Assembly (NCBI RefSeq): GCF_937873615.1
Contig: NZ_CALMYP010000003.1
Coordinates: 1-45,861, forward strand
From: an uncultured Paracoccus sp.
GTDB lineage: Bacteria > Pseudomonadota > Alphaproteobacteria > Rhodobacterales > Rhodobacteraceae
Reading direction: 5' to 3'
DNA length: 45,861 nucleotides
Shown here: positions 34,109-45,166 of the stretch, piece by piece
Numbering within the stretch: the stretch's first letter is position 1
Layout: every line of letters begins with the position of its first letter
Notes under the pieces: generated by a model
The model's input: only the letters and a program-made list of their open reading frames with translations
Databases searched by the model: none
Told to the model about the DNA's origin: nothing
Translations under genes and position numbers: made by a program

Positions 34109-35473
34109 ATGGCTCAACCGCAAAGCTGGGAAAAACGCGCCGAGGAATACAGTTTCTACGGCTTCACCGACCTGCCGAGCGTGCATGAACGCGGCACCGT
34201 CGTCGTCACCCATGGCGAAGGCCCCTATATCGTCGACACCCATGGCAAACGCTATCTCGATGCGAATTCCGGCCTGTGGAATATGGTCGCGGGCTTCGAT
34301 CATCAGGGGCTGATCGGTGCGGCCAAGGCGCAATATGACCGCTTCCCCGGCTATCACGCCTTTTTCGGCCGGATGTCCGATCAGACGGTGATGCTGTCGG
34401 AAAAGCTGATCGAGGTTTCGCCGTTCCAGCGCGGCAAGGTCTTTTACACGAATTCCGGCTCGGAAGCCAATGATACCATGGTGAAAATGCTGTGGTTCCT
34501 GGGCCGCGCCGAGGGCCAGCCGCAGCGCCGCAAGATCCTGACGCGCAAGAATGCCTATCACGGCGTGACCGCGGTTTCCGCCTCGATGACCGGTAAGCCC
34601 TATAACGAGGTCTTCGGCCTGCCGCTCGACGGGTTCATCCACCTGACCTGCCCGCATTACTGGCGCGAGGGGCGCCCCGGCGAGACCGAGGAACAGTTCA
34701 CCGCCCGCCTCGCGCAGGAGCTGGAGGACGTGATCGCCCGCGAAGGCGCCGAAACCATCGCCGGCTTCTTTGCCGAACCCGTCATGGGCGCGGGCGGCGT
34801 CATCCCGCCTTCGAAGGGCTATTTCCAAGCCATGCAGAAGGTGCTGAAAAAGCACGGTATTCCACTGATCTCGGACGAGGTGATCTGCGGCTTCGGGCGC
34901 ACCGGCAATACCTGGGGCTGCCAGACCTACGATTTCATGCCCGACGCGATCATCTCGTCGAAGAACATCACCGCCGGGCTGTTCCCGATGGGTGCGGTGA
35001 TTCTCGGGCCGGAACTGTCGGACCGGCTGGACGCCGCCGCCGAGGCGATCGAGGAATTCCCGCATGGCTTTACCGCCTCGGGCCATCCGGTCGGCTGCGC
35101 CATCGCGCTGAAGGCCATCGACGTGGTCATGAACGAGGGGCTGGCCGACAACGTCAAGCGCCTGTCGCCCCGCATGGAAGCCGGGCTGCGCGGGATCATG
35201 GAGCGCTCGAAGAATATCGGCGAGTTGCGCGGCGTCGGTTACATGTGGGCGCTGGAGGCTTGCCTCGACCCGGCGACCAAGACGCCTTTCGATGGCAAGC
35301 TGTCGGTGTCGGAGCGGATCGCCAATACCTGCACCGATATGGGCCTGATCTGCCGCCCGCTCGGCCAGTCCATCGTGCTCTGCCCGCCCTTCATCCTGAC
35401 CGAGGCGCAGATGGACGAGATGTTCGAAAAGCTTGAAACCGCGCTGAACAAGGTCTTCGCCGAAGTCGCATAA
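34109..35473 (+). CDS. Class III omega-aminotransferase
   Basis: 454 residues. PLP-lysine is at 285 (IISSKNITAG), and other fold-type I blocks are clear: FYTNSGSEANDTMVKM, AEPVMGAGGVIPP and LISDEVICGFGRTGNTWG. From memory the sequence is very close to the structurally studied omega-transaminase of Paracoccus denitrificans, an (S)-amine:pyruvate aminotransferase. The natural amino donor is not known, so beta-alanine or polyamine breakdown are equally possible. A good ribosome site (TTCAGGAGAAG) precedes the ATG. Confidence 0.92.
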   Translation: MAQPQSWEKRAEEYSFYGFTDLPSVHERGTVVVTHGEGPYIVDTHGKRYLDANSGLWNMVAGFDHQGLIGAAKAQYDRFPGYHAFFGRMSDQTVMLSEKLIEVSPFQRGKVFYTNSGSEANDTMVKMLWFLGRAEGQPQRRKILTRKNAYHGVTAVSASMTGKPYNEVFGLPLDGFIHLTCPHYWREGRPGETEEQFTARLAQELEDVIAREGAETIAGFFAEPVMGAGGVIPPSKGYFQAMQKVLKKHGIPLISDEVICGFGRTGNTWGCQTYDFMPDAIISSKNITAGLFPMGAVILGPELSDRLDAAAEAIEEFPHGFTASGHPVGCAIALKAIDVVMNEGLADNVKRLSPRMEAGLRGIMERSKNIGELRGVGYMWALEACLDPATKTPFDGKLSVSERIANTCTDMGLICRPLGQSIVLCPPFILTEAQMDEMFEKLETALNKVFAEVA

Positions 35474-35476
35474 GCC

Positions 35477-37615
35477 CTATGGCGCCCATGGGCGCTTGCC
35501 GGTGATCTCGGCTGAGGTCACCGGCGCCTTCATTTGCCCAGACAGGGCAATCGCGCCGGTCTGCCGCAGCCGGCCCAGGTCATAAAGACGGCAGGCCGTG
35601 AACTCCCCCTCGATCTGTTGATCCGAGACGATGATGCGCCCGTCCCGGCAGGCCGTCAGGGCCGCCTCGGCCGCGCCCTTGCCGGTCAGGTGCAGGATCT
35701 CGGTTGCCTTGAGACGGAACACCCGCTGCTTCACCGGCCCCGACCAGCCCGGACGGGCAGCCGCCCCGGCCTGATCGGCACCGTCGCCGTCCTTTTCCAG
35801 CCATTCACCCACCGTAAAGGCCCCGCCCCGGTCCTTGGACAGCGCCCGCCCGACCGGGGTCATCACCCCCAAAGCATCGCCCTGCCCCGAGATCAGCACA
35901 GCCGGACGCGTCGCCCCGGCCCAAAGCCCCGCCGCTGTCGCCATCATCGCCAACCCCGCAATCACCCGTCTGTTGCGCCAGACCGGACCCTGCCAGCAAA
36001 GCAGCACCAGCAGCGCCCCCGCCCCCATCAGCGGCAGCACCGATGGCCTCGGCAGGACGACATGGCTGACCGCGCCGTCGAGCCCCGCGACCCATGCGCC
36101 CACGGCCAGCATCCAGCGCGTCCCCAGCCCCATCAGCCAAAGCGCCGGCCCCGCCAGCCCGAAGGGCGCAAGCAGCGCCGCCAGCGGTCCCATCGGCATG
36201 ATCAGCACCCCGGTCACCGGCACCACCAGCAGGTTCGCCAGCAGGCCGTAATGCGCCATCCGGCTGAAATGCGCCGCCGCAATGGGCGAGGTCGCCAGCC
36301 CCGCCACGACCGAGGTCAGGATCAGCAGCACCAGCGGCCGCAGAAGCCAGGGCAGATGCGCCGCCAGCTTCTGCCAGGGCGGATAGATCACGATCAGCGC
36401 CACGGTGGCGGCAAAGCTCATCTGGAAACCGGGGGTCAGCAGCGCCTCGGGCGCGAGCGCCAGAATCGCCATGGCCGCCAGTGCCACGGTCCTGAGCGAC
36501 AGCGCACGTCGGTCGGCCAGGATCGCGCCCAGCATGACCGCGACCATCAGGAAAGCCCGTTCCGTGGCCACGCCGCCGCCCGAGAGCCACAGATAGCCCG
36601 CCGCCGCCAGAATCGCGATCACGGCGGCCAGCTTATGCGCCGCAATGTCATGCCCGCGCCCGCTGAATCCCTGAAAGCCCACCGCCAGCAGCCGCGCCGC
36701 CGCATAGACGAAGCCCGCCAGCATCCCCATATGCAGCCCGGAGATCGAGATGATGTGAAACAGGTTCGAATCGCGCATCATCTGGTTGGTAGCCTCGGAA
36801 ATGCCGCTGCGATCCCCGGTCATCAGCGCCGCCGCAACCGCGCCCGCCTGCCCGCCGATCCGGGCCTGCATCGCCTCAGACAGGTCCATCCGCAGCCGGT
36901 GCAGGCGCAGCGCGCCCCCCGGCGCGGGCGGGACCGCGACCATGACCGGCGCGCGCGTATGGCCGATGGCGCCGAGGCTTTCGAACCAGGCGACCCGGCG
37001 GAAATCGAAGCCGCCCGGCTCGGCTGGGCCCGGCGGCGGGCCGAGATGGCCGGTCAGCATGACACGGGTGCCGGGCGCGGGCGCCTCGGTCACGCCGTCC
37101 GGCAGCGAAATCCGGACCCTGCGCGGCATCCGCGCGGGTGCCACACGCTCCAGCCGGGGCTGATCCAGCGTCAGGCGGATGCGGTCGCGGGCGGAACGGT
37201 CGATCTCGATCACCCGCCCCTCGATGGCGCCGTAATAGCGAAAGCCCAGAACCGGGGCGTCGACACGCCAGGCCCGTAATCCGCACAGGCCGAAGCCAAG
37301 GGCCGTGAAGATCGCGGCAAAACCCATAAGCCGCAGCGCATCTGCGCGCCGGGTCCCGCCCCCGATCCGCCAGAGCGCGAGGCCCGCAAGCAGCACCAGC
37401 CCCGCCAGCGCATAGGCCAGCCGCCCCGGCTGCGCCGGCAGCAGGAACCACAGCCCGATCCCGCCCGCCATGTGGCAAGGCATCCATGGCATCAGCCCGG
37501 CGCGTTCGGTGGCGCGCATCTGCGGCCGGCGCGCGGGTCTGGCAGGCAGGGTCCGCGCCCTGCCCGGCCAGCCGGGGCGCACGCCCGGCTCCGATACCGT
37601 GACCGCCGATGCCAT
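35477..37615 (-). CDS. comEC: ComEC/Rec2 family DNA-uptake channel protein
   Basis: 712 residues. An N-terminal DUF4131-like part with membrane helices (about 44-200) is followed by the Competence domain with HIISISGLHMGMLAGFVY and ten or so helices. The C-terminal ~130 residues correspond to the place of the metallo-beta-lactamase domain, but no HxHxDH zinc motif is visible. ComEC forms the inner-membrane channel for single-stranded DNA in transformation. Its stop is three bases from the convergent aminotransferase stop. Divergent from gltX with 109 bases between. Confidence 0.88.
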   Translation of the reverse strand: MASAVTVSEPGVRPGWPGRARTLPARPARRPQMRATERAGLMPWMPCHMAGGIGLWFLLPAQPGRLAYALAGLVLLAGLALWRIGGGTRRADALRLMGFAAIFTALGFGLCGLRAWRVDAPVLGFRYYGAIEGRVIEIDRSARDRIRLTLDQPRLERVAPARMPRRVRISLPDGVTEAPAPGTRVMLTGHLGPPPGPAEPGGFDFRRVAWFESLGAIGHTRAPVMVAVPPAPGGALRLHRLRMDLSEAMQARIGGQAGAVAAALMTGDRSGISEATNQMMRDSNLFHIISISGLHMGMLAGFVYAAARLLAVGFQGFSGRGHDIAAHKLAAVIAILAAAGYLWLSGGGVATERAFLMVAVMLGAILADRRALSLRTVALAAMAILALAPEALLTPGFQMSFAATVALIVIYPPWQKLAAHLPWLLRPLVLLILTSVVAGLATSPIAAAHFSRMAHYGLLANLLVVPVTGVLIMPMGPLAALLAPFGLAGPALWLMGLGTRWMLAVGAWVAGLDGAVSHVVLPRPSVLPLMGAGALLVLLCWQGPVWRNRRVIAGLAMMATAAGLWAGATRPAVLISGQGDALGVMTPVGRALSKDRGGAFTVGEWLEKDGDGADQAGAAARPGWSGPVKQRVFRLKATEILHLTGKGAAEAALTACRDGRIIVSDQQIEGEFTACRLYDLGRLRQTGAIALSGQMKAPVTSAEITGKRPWAP

Positions 37616-37724
37616 TGTTCTTTGCCGGCCCCTTCGCTATCCCTCGCAGCGACACTAGATCCAGACTCGTTGAGAAATGGTTAATGCCCGCAGGGGCAAT
37701 CGTCTCCATTCGAAAGGCCCCGAC

Positions 37725-39116
37725 ATGACCGACGCCGCCCCGCCCGTTGTTACCCGCTTTGCGCCCTCTCCGACCGGCTATCTGCATATCGGCGGCGCCC
37801 GCACGGCGCTGTTCAACTGGCTTTACGCCCGCGGTCGCGGCGGAAAATTCCTGCTGCGGATCGAAGATACCGACCGCGCGCGTTCGACGCCCGAGGCGAC
37901 GGCGGCGATCCTCGACGGGCTGAACTGGCTCGGTCTCGACTGGGATGGCGAGCCGGTCAGCCAGTTTGAGCGCGCCGGGCGTCATGCCGAGGTCGCCCGC
38001 GAGATGCTGGCCTCGGGCCATGCCTATCGCTGCTATGCTACGCCCGAAGACATCGCCGCCTGGCGCGAGGCCAATCCGAACCGCCCCTTCCAATCGCCCT
38101 GGCGCGACAATGAGACGCCGCAGGACGGCCCCTATGCGGTCCGGCTGCGCGCCCCGCGCGAGGGCGAGACGGTGATCGCGGATGCGGTGCAGGGCGATGT
38201 CACCTTCCGCAACGACCAGCTCGACGATATGGTGCTGCTGCGCAGCGACGGCACCCCCACCTATATGCATGCGGTGGTGGTCGACGATCACGATATGGGG
38301 GTTACCCATGTCATTCGCGGCGACGATCACCTGACCAATGCCGCCCGTCAGGCCCAGGTCTATGACGCCATGGGCTGGGCGCGTCCGGTCTTCGCCCATA
38401 TCCCGCTGATCCATGGCACCGATGGCAAGAAACTGTCCAAGCGTCACGGCGCCGTCGGCCTGCACGAATACGCGGCCCTGGGCTACCCGCCCGAGGCGAT
38501 GCGCAACTACCTCGCCCGGCTTGGCTGGGCCCATGGCGATGACGAGCTTTTCACCGACGATCAGGCCAGGGAATGGTTCGATCTCAATGGGATAGGACGG
38601 GCACCGGCGCGGCTGGACTTCAAGAAGCTGGAACATGTTTCGGGCTGGCATATCGCCCGGACGGAGGACGAAAGGCTGCTGGCCGAATTGCAGGATTTCC
38701 GCAAGGCGACAGGCCAGCCGGCCCTGAACCCGACCCAGATCGCCCGGCTGGAACCGATTCTGCCGGTGCTGAAGGAAAAGGCCAAAACCCTGCCAGCATT
38801 GCTGGAGCAAGGGCATTTCGCGCTGATCGAACGGCCGGTTCAAGCGGACGAAAAAGCGGCCGGAAATCTCGATTCGGTATCCCGTGGTATGCTGTCGGAA
38901 TTGACTGCCGCGCTGCAGCATGATAGCTGGACGCGAGAAGAGCTGGAGCTCGCAGCCAAAACCGTCGCGGATCGCCACGGGATTGGCCTCGGCAAGATCG
39001 CGGCGCCGCTGCGTGCCGCATTGGCCGGGAAGACCTCGACCCCCAGCGTGTTCGACATGATGCTCGCACTCGGGCCTGCGGAGACCCTGGCGCGACTGCA
39101 AGATCAAGTGGGCTGA
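37725..39116 (+). CDS. gltX: Glutamyl-tRNA synthetase
   Basis: 463 residues. Class I signatures: [17 protein letters not shown] (HIGH motif at 21-24) and the KMSKS-type KKLSK at 235-239. The anticodon-binding helical domain follows. Charges tRNA-Glu (and in many alphaproteobacteria tRNA-Gln for later amidation). ATG at 37725 follows GAAAGGCCCC and matches the family start. It is followed by gltA on the same strand. Confidence 0.96.
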   Translation: MTDAAPPVVTRFAPSPTGYLHIGGARTALFNWLYARGRGGKFLLRIEDTDRARSTPEATAAILDGLNWLGLDWDGEPVSQFERAGRHAEVAREMLASGHAYRCYATPEDIAAWREANPNRPFQSPWRDNETPQDGPYAVRLRAPREGETVIADAVQGDVTFRNDQLDDMVLLRSDGTPTYMHAVVVDDHDMGVTHVIRGDDHLTNAARQAQVYDAMGWARPVFAHIPLIHGTDGKKLSKRHGAVGLHEYAALGYPPEAMRNYLARLGWAHGDDELFTDDQAREWFDLNGIGRAPARLDFKKLEHVSGWHIARTEDERLLAELQDFRKATGQPALNPTQIARLEPILPVLKEKAKTLPALLEQGHFALIERPVQADEKAAGNLDSVSRGMLSELTAALQHDSWTREELELAAKTVADRHGIGLGKIAAPLRAALAGKTSTPSVFDMMLALGPAETLARLQDQVG

Positions 39117-39170
39117 CCCCCACCCCCACGCCCGGCGCAAGCGCGTCGGCCACAGCGAAGGAAACAGGGA

Positions 39171-40463
39171 ATGGCTGACAATAAACCCGCAATCCTGTCC
39201 GTTTACGGCAAGGAAATCGAGCTTCCGGTACTCACCCCGACCGCAGGGCCGGATGTGCTCGATATCCGCAAGCTTTACGGTCAGGGCGATGTCTTCACCT
39301 ATGACCCCGGCTTCACCTCGACCGCATCCTGCGATTCCGCCATCACCTTCATCGACGGCGACAAGGGAGAGCTGTGGTATCGCGGCTACCCGATCGAGCA
39401 ACTGGCCGAGGAATCGCATTACCTCGAAGTCTGCTATCTGCTGCTGCACGGCGAATTGCCGAACAAGGAGCAGATGATCGATTTCGAGACCCGCATCACC
39501 CGCCACACCATGGTGCATGAACAGATGCACTATTTCTTCCGCGGCTTCCGTCGGGACAGCCACCCGATGGCGACCATGGTCGGCGTCGTCGGTGCGATGT
39601 CGGCCTTCTATCACGATTCGACCGATATCGCCGACCCGATGCAGCGCGAGATCGCCTCGATGCGGCTGATCGCGAAAGTCCCCACGATCGCGGCCATGGC
39701 CTATAAATACTCGATCGGCCAGCCCTTCGTCTATCCGCGCAACGATCTCGATTATGCGTCGAACTTCCTGCATATGTGCTTTGCCGTGCCGGCCGAGGAA
39801 TACAAGGTCGACCCGGCACTGGCGCGCGCGATGGACCGGATCTTCACCCTTCATGCCGATCACGAACAGAACGCCTCGACCTCGACCGTGCGTCTGGCCG
39901 GTTCTTCGGGCGCGAACCCGTTTGCCTGTATCGCCGCCGGAATCGCCTGCCTCTGGGGGCCGGCCCATGGCGGCGCCAACCAGGCGGCGCTGGAGATGCT
40001 GCAGGAAATCGGCTCGGTCGACCGGATCCCGGAATATATCGCCCGAGCCAAGGACAAGAACGATCCGTTCAAGCTGATGGGCTTCGGTCACCGCGTCTAT
40101 AAGAACTTCGACCCGCGCGCCAAGGTCATGAAGCAATCCGCCGACGAGGTTCTGGACCTGCTGGGTGTGCATAACAACCCGACGCTGCAGGTCGCCAAGG
40201 AGCTGGAGCGGATCGCGCTGCAGGACGAGTATTTCATCGAGAAGAAGCTCTATCCGAACGTCGATTTCTATTCCGGCATCATCCTGTCGGCCATGGGCTT
40301 CCCGACCTCGATGTTCACGCCGATCTTCGCGCTGTCGCGCACCGTCGGCTGGATCTCGCAGTGGAAGGAAATGCTGTCGGACCCGCAGAACAAGATCGGT
40401 CGCCCGCGCCAGCTTTATATCGGCTCGGACAAGCGCGATTATGTGCAGGTCGACGACCGCTGA
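39171..40463 (+). CDS. gltA: Citrate synthase
   Basis: 430 residues, the type II hexameric form of Gram-negative bacteria. Signatures: [20 protein letters not shown] near the N-terminus, [21 protein letters not shown] and the family pattern [14 protein letters not shown], then [13 protein letters not shown]. Catalyses oxaloacetate + acetyl-CoA to citrate. A strong terminator follows, so it ends the gltX-gltA unit. Confidence 0.98.
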   Translation: MADNKPAILSVYGKEIELPVLTPTAGPDVLDIRKLYGQGDVFTYDPGFTSTASCDSAITFIDGDKGELWYRGYPIEQLAEESHYLEVCYLLLHGELPNKEQMIDFETRITRHTMVHEQMHYFFRGFRRDSHPMATMVGVVGAMSAFYHDSTDIADPMQREIASMRLIAKVPTIAAMAYKYSIGQPFVYPRNDLDYASNFLHMCFAVPAEEYKVDPALARAMDRIFTLHADHEQNASTSTVRLAGSSGANPFACIAAGIACLWGPAHGGANQAALEMLQEIGSVDRIPEYIARAKDKNDPFKLMGFGHRVYKNFDPRAKVMKQSADEVLDLLGVHNNPTLQVAKELERIALQDEYFIEKKLYPNVDFYSGIILSAMGFPTSMFTPIFALSRTVGWISQWKEMLSDPQNKIGRPRQLYIGSDKRDYVQVDDR

Positions 40464-40486
40464 GGCGCAAGCCAGGAAGATATACG

Positions 40487-40516
40487 AAAGGCCCCGGATC
40501 GTCTCCGGGGCCTTTT
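40487..40516 (+). terminator. Intrinsic terminator of gltA
   Basis: AAAGGCCCCGGA (40487-40498) pairs with TCCGGGGCCTTT (40504-40515) over a 5-base loop and runs into TTTT. Confidence 0.88.
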
Positions 40517-40544
40517 CATTTGCGCATGACTGGCAGGCAAAGAA

Positions 40545-40570
40545 AAACGCCGCCCCGAAGGGCGGCGTTT
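40545..40570 (-). terminator. Intrinsic terminator of bioY
   Basis: AAACGCCGCCC (40545-40555) and GGGCGGCGTTT (40560-40570) form an 11-base stem with a CGAA loop. On the minus strand the stem ends in a run of five T. It lies 17 bases after the bioY stop. Confidence 0.87.
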
Positions 40571-40586
40571 CGAGAAACTGCGGGGA

Positions 40587-41144
40587 TCAGCGACGATCCA
40601 GGAACGACCAGCCGCCCTTGATGGCCATGGCGGCGATCACGGCCTTGACCACGGCGCCGACCAGGAAGGGCACCATGCCGGCCATGGCGGCAGCCTGCCA
40701 GCCCATGCCGGTGACCAGTTTCAGCATCCCGACACCCGGCACGAACAGCAGCAGCGCCGGCACGAAGGCGGCCATAAACAGCTTGCCGAAGCCACGGTCA
40801 AAGCCGCGCTCGACCAGCCAGCCGGTCAGCCAGGCCATGCCGACAAAGCCGAACAGGAAGCCAGAGGTCGGCCCCATCAGATAAGCCAGTCCGGCACCGC
40901 CATTCGAAAAGACCGGCAGCCCCATCGCACCTTCGGCCAGATAGGCCAGCACGGTCGCGGCGCCAAGACGCGAACCATAGGCCAGGCCGATCATCGACAC
41001 GGCCAGGGTCTGCAAGGTCATCGGAACCGGATACATCGGCACCGAAACCTGCGCCGACATCGCCAGCAGGATCGAACCTGCCAGAACCAGCATCGTATTG
41101 GCCAGGACCGAACGCGTCGGAAGTGCCGCCTGAGTGAGAGTCAT
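40587..41144 (-). CDS. bioY: Biotin transporter substrate-binding subunit BioY
   Basis: 185 residues, six membrane helices. Family blocks: SAQVSVPMYPVPMTLQTLAV, GAMGLPVFSNGGAGLAYLMGPTSGFLFGF. BioY binds biotin; alone or with the BioMN energising module it imports it. No bioM or bioN is adjacent. ATG at 41144 is preceded by AAGAGGCAG. No BioR-type operator was seen upstream. Confidence 0.92.
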   Translation of the reverse strand: MTLTQAALPTRSVLANTMLVLAGSILLAMSAQVSVPMYPVPMTLQTLAVSMIGLAYGSRLGAATVLAYLAEGAMGLPVFSNGGAGLAYLMGPTSGFLFGFVGMAWLTGWLVERGFDRGFGKLFMAAFVPALLLFVPGVGMLKLVTGMGWQAAAMAGMVPFLVGAVVKAVIAAMAIKGGWSFLDRR

Positions 41145-41257
41145 GAGACTGCCTCTTGTTGGAAATATCATCGCCGGCGATTTTGCCGCATCTGCGAAGA
41201 AAGTCAATTCATCAGCCCCGCTTGCGCTTGTCCCTGCCCTATGCCAGAGCATCCGCC

Positions 41258-41920
41258 ATGGATCAGGATAGCCAAAAAATCGTTCTGGTGACCGGCGCGT
41301 CTCGCGGCCTCGGCGCCGCTCTGGCCGAGGCGCTTGGCGCGCAGGGCCATCACATCATCGCCGTGGCGCGCACCACCGGCGCGCTGGAGGAGCTGGACGA
41401 CCGTATCCGCGCCAGGGGCGGTGCCGCCGCAACGCTGGCGCCGATGGATGTGAACGAAGCCGAAGCGATGATGCAGCTTGCCGGTGCCATTGCCGAACGC
41501 TGGGGCGGGCTGGACCTGTGGATACACACCGCCATCTATGCCGCGCCGCTGTCGCCGGCGGGTCACGTCGACGCCAAGGACTGGACGAAATCCTTCGCCA
41601 CCAACGCGACCGCGACCCAGAACCTGATCGGCTTGATGGAACCGCTGCTGCGCGCCCGCAAGGGCGTGGCCGTGATCCCCGACGACCCGCGCGCCGGGCA
41701 GCGCTTCTTCGGCGGCTATGGGGCCAGCAAAGCCGCGCAGATGGCGCTTGTTGAAAGCTGGAAGGGGGAATCGGAAAAGCTTGGGCCGCGTGTGCTGACG
41801 CCGCAGCCCGCACCGATGCCGACCGCCATCCGCGCCCGCTTCTTCCCGGGCGAGGATCGCGCGCCGCTCAGCCCCTGCGCCGATGAGGCCGCGAAGATCC
41901 TGGCGCTGATCGACGGCTGA
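41258..41920 (+). CDS. Short-chain dehydrogenase/reductase-like protein without the catalytic serine
   Basis: 220 residues. The nucleotide-binding motif TGASRGLG (about 12-19) and the YGASK (YxxxK) pair are present, as is an Asn-containing NATATQNLIG. Where the catalytic Ser should stand, about 13 residues before the Tyr, the sequence reads VIPDDPRAGQRFF, with no Ser. Activity as an ordinary oxidoreductase is therefore doubtful; a binding or regulatory role is possible. Divergent from bioY and convergent with the lectin gene, whose stop begins at the next base. Confidence 0.78.
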   Translation: MDQDSQKIVLVTGASRGLGAALAEALGAQGHHIIAVARTTGALEELDDRIRARGGAAATLAPMDVNEAEAMMQLAGAIAERWGGLDLWIHTAIYAAPLSPAGHVDAKDWTKSFATNATATQNLIGLMEPLLRARKGVAVIPDDPRAGQRFFGGYGASKAAQMALVESWKGESEKLGPRVLTPQPAPMPTAIRARFFPGEDRAPLSPCADEAAKILALIDG

Positions 41921-42268
41921 TCACAGATCGAAATCCTGTTCGAATTCGACCGGACCGATGGACAGCCAATCGGTCCGAACCCGGGCGATATGGGTATTGC
42001 CCCATGTCGCGAAGACGATGACAAACCCCTCGGGAGTGATCTCCTCGGCACGAATGTCGACCCGCTGGTTCTCACCACGTTCAATATCCCACATCGTCAA
42101 TCCGACATGGACCATAGGTTTGCCAGAGTATTTTTGTGAAAAGCGGACCTGCTGACGGTACTCACGCGGCCCCGAACCAGTCCACATGGCCCCGCCATGC
42201 TCAAAATCCGAGAAGAGCAGTTCCGATCCCTGATCGATGCCAACAGCATGATGTGTCAGTCGTTTCAT
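41921..42268 (-). CDS. H-type lectin domain protein
   Basis: 115 residues. The C-terminal ~80 match the H-type lectin pattern: RQQVRFSQKYSGKPMVHVGL, VDIRAEEITPEGFVIVFATW and IARVRTDWLSIG. In animals such domains bind N-acetylgalactosamine; in bacteria the ligand is unknown. There is no signal peptide. It lies after the ATP synthase operon beyond a terminator, an arrangement I have seen in other Rhodobacteraceae. Confidence 0.75.
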   Translation of the reverse strand: MKRLTHHAVGIDQGSELLFSDFEHGGAMWTGSGPREYRQQVRFSQKYSGKPMVHVGLTMWDIERGENQRVDIRAEEITPEGFVIVFATWGNTHIARVRTDWLSIGPVEFEQDFDL

Positions 42269-42312
42269 TCTGCCCTCCGCAGGAAAGAATTAAGTCGGAT
42301 CGACCGAAAGGA

Positions 42313-42338
42313 AAAGCCCCGGAGGATACCGGGGCTTT
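42313..42338 (-). terminator. Intrinsic terminator of the ATP synthase operon
   Basis: AAAGCCCCGG (42313-42322) and CCGGGGCTTT (42329-42338) form a 10-base stem with a 6-base loop. On the minus strand it ends in TTTTCC. It lies 24 bases after atpC and 45 bases before the lectin gene. Confidence 0.8.
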
Positions 42339-42361
42339 GATTTTCTTTCGTTAAGAGGAGC

Positions 42362-42817
42362 TTAGTGCGGAACGCTGGAAGAATTCGGGTCCAACCCGAT
42401 ATGGGTGCCAAGCGCCTCCATGTCGGCCAGCAGCTTGACCGCTGCGGCGACCGCGCTTTCGGCCACGCCCTGCGCAGCGTCGCGGGCCTCGGCAGCCTTC
42501 TTCTTGCGATGCGCCGAACGCATCATCTCGTTGAAGACCTCCTGGGTCATCTCGTCGCGCTTCAGACCGATCTCGGCCAGCAGCGAGATGGAGCCGTTGT
42601 TGATCTCGGCGAAACCGCCCGAGATCGCGAACTGATGCTCGGCCCCCTTGTCATCGACCACCGTGACCAGGCCGGGGCGCAGGTTGACGATGGCCGGCGC
42701 ATGGCCCGGCATCGCCGACAGGTCCCCATCCGCGCCCGGCAGGCGCACCTCGCGCACGGGAACGGACATCAGGTTCCGTTCCGGCGCGACGAGGTCGAAC
42801 TGCATGGTATCGGCCAT
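42362..42817 (-). CDS. atpC: ATP synthase F1 epsilon subunit
   Basis: 151 residues. The N-terminal beta sandwich (MQFDLVAPERNLMSVPVREVRLPGADGDLSAMPGHAPAIVNLRPG, read in parts) is diagnostic. The C-terminal helices are present (EVFNEMMRSAHRKKKAAEARD). Epsilon links gamma to the c ring and restrains ATP hydrolysis. Nine bases follow the atpD stop; last gene of the operon. Confidence 0.95.
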   Translation of the reverse strand: MADTMQFDLVAPERNLMSVPVREVRLPGADGDLSAMPGHAPAIVNLRPGLVTVVDDKGAEHQFAISGGFAEINNGSISLLAEIGLKRDEMTQEVFNEMMRSAHRKKKAAEARDAAQGVAESAVAAAVKLLADMEALGTHIGLDPNSSSVPH

Positions 42818-42826
42818 ATCGCCCCC

Positions 42827-44269
<1,443 letters not shown>

Positions 44270-44275
44270 TTACGG

Positions 44276-45154
44276 TCAGAGCGCCTCGGCGCCCGAAATG
44301 ATTTCGATGAGTTCCTTGGTGATCGCGGCCTGGCGAGAGCGGTTATACTCGGTCGTCAGACGGTCGATCATGTCGCCCGCGTTGCGCGTGGCGTTGTCCA
44401 TGGCGGTCATGCGCGCGCCCTGCTCGGACGCGGCGTTTTCCAGAAGCGCGGTGAAGACCTGCGTGGCCACCGCGCGCGGCAGCAGCTCGGCCAGGATCAC
44501 ATCTTCGCCGGGTTCGTAATCGTATTCGGCCGAGACGCCATCGGCGGCCTCGCCCTCCTCGATCAGGGCGGGAATGACCTGACGCGCGGTCGGCACCTGG
44601 CTGATCACCGATTCGAAGCGGTTATAGAACAGCGTCGCCACGTCGAAATCGCCGGCTTCGAAGCGTTCCAGCACATCGTCGGCAATGTCGCGGGCATGTT
44701 CATAGCCAAGGCGCTTCACCTCGGACATGTCGACATGCTTCACGAAGAGCTTGCTGAAATCGCGCTTCAGCTGCTCGCGGCCCTTCTTGCCGACGGTCAG
44801 GATGGCGACTTCCTTGCCCTGTCCGCGCAGGCGGTCGGCATGTTGACGCGCCAGCTTGACGATGGAGGAATTGAAGCCCCCCGCAAGCCCGCGTTCCGAG
44901 GTCAGCACGACCAGCAGATGACGCTTGTCGTCCCCCGTCCCGGCCAGCAGGCGCGGGGCGCTGTCGGAACCCGAGGCTTTTTCCGCCAGCCCCGCCATGA
45001 CCGCGTTCATGCGGTCGGCATAGGGGCGCGCGGATTGGGCGGCTTCCTCGGCCCGCCGCAGCTTGGCTGCGGCGACCATCTGCATCGCCTTGGTGATCTT
45101 CCGCGTCGACTTGACGCTGTTGATCCGGTTTTTCAGATCCTTGAGGCTGGGCAT
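44276..45154 (-). CDS. atpG: ATP synthase F1 gamma subunit
   Basis: 292 residues. Both shaft helices are clear: [20 protein letters not shown] with [15 protein letters not shown] at the N-terminus, and [20 protein letters not shown] with [18 protein letters not shown] at the C-terminus. The rotor shaft of F1. Twelve bases follow the atpA stop. Confidence 0.97.
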   Translation of the reverse strand: MPSLKDLKNRINSVKSTRKITKAMQMVAAAKLRRAEEAAQSARPYADRMNAVMAGLAEKASGSDSAPRLLAGTGDDKRHLLVVLTSERGLAGGFNSSIVKLARQHADRLRGQGKEVAILTVGKKGREQLKRDFSKLFVKHVDMSEVKRLGYEHARDIADDVLERFEAGDFDVATLFYNRFESVISQVPTARQVIPALIEEGEAADGVSAEYDYEPGEDVILAELLPRAVATQVFTALLENAASEQGARMTAMDNATRNAGDMIDRLTTEYNRSRQAAITKELIEIISGAEAL

Positions 45155-45166
45155 CTATCCCTCCTC

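Noticed and set aside
35482-35495. A perfect palindrome GCGCCCATGGGCGC at the end of comEC
   Set aside because: It lies within the coding sequence, has no T run, and such palindromes are common by chance in DNA this rich in GC.
36876-40172. A 1098-residue open frame on the minus strand
   Set aside because: It lies opposite gltX, gltA and the 5' part of comEC, whose products are unmistakable. Its translation is Arg/His/Gly-rich low-complexity sequence typical of an antisense frame in GC-rich DNA.
41145-41257. A biotin-responsive BioR operator before bioY
   Set aside because: No TTATAGATAA-like sequence is present in the bioY upstream region.
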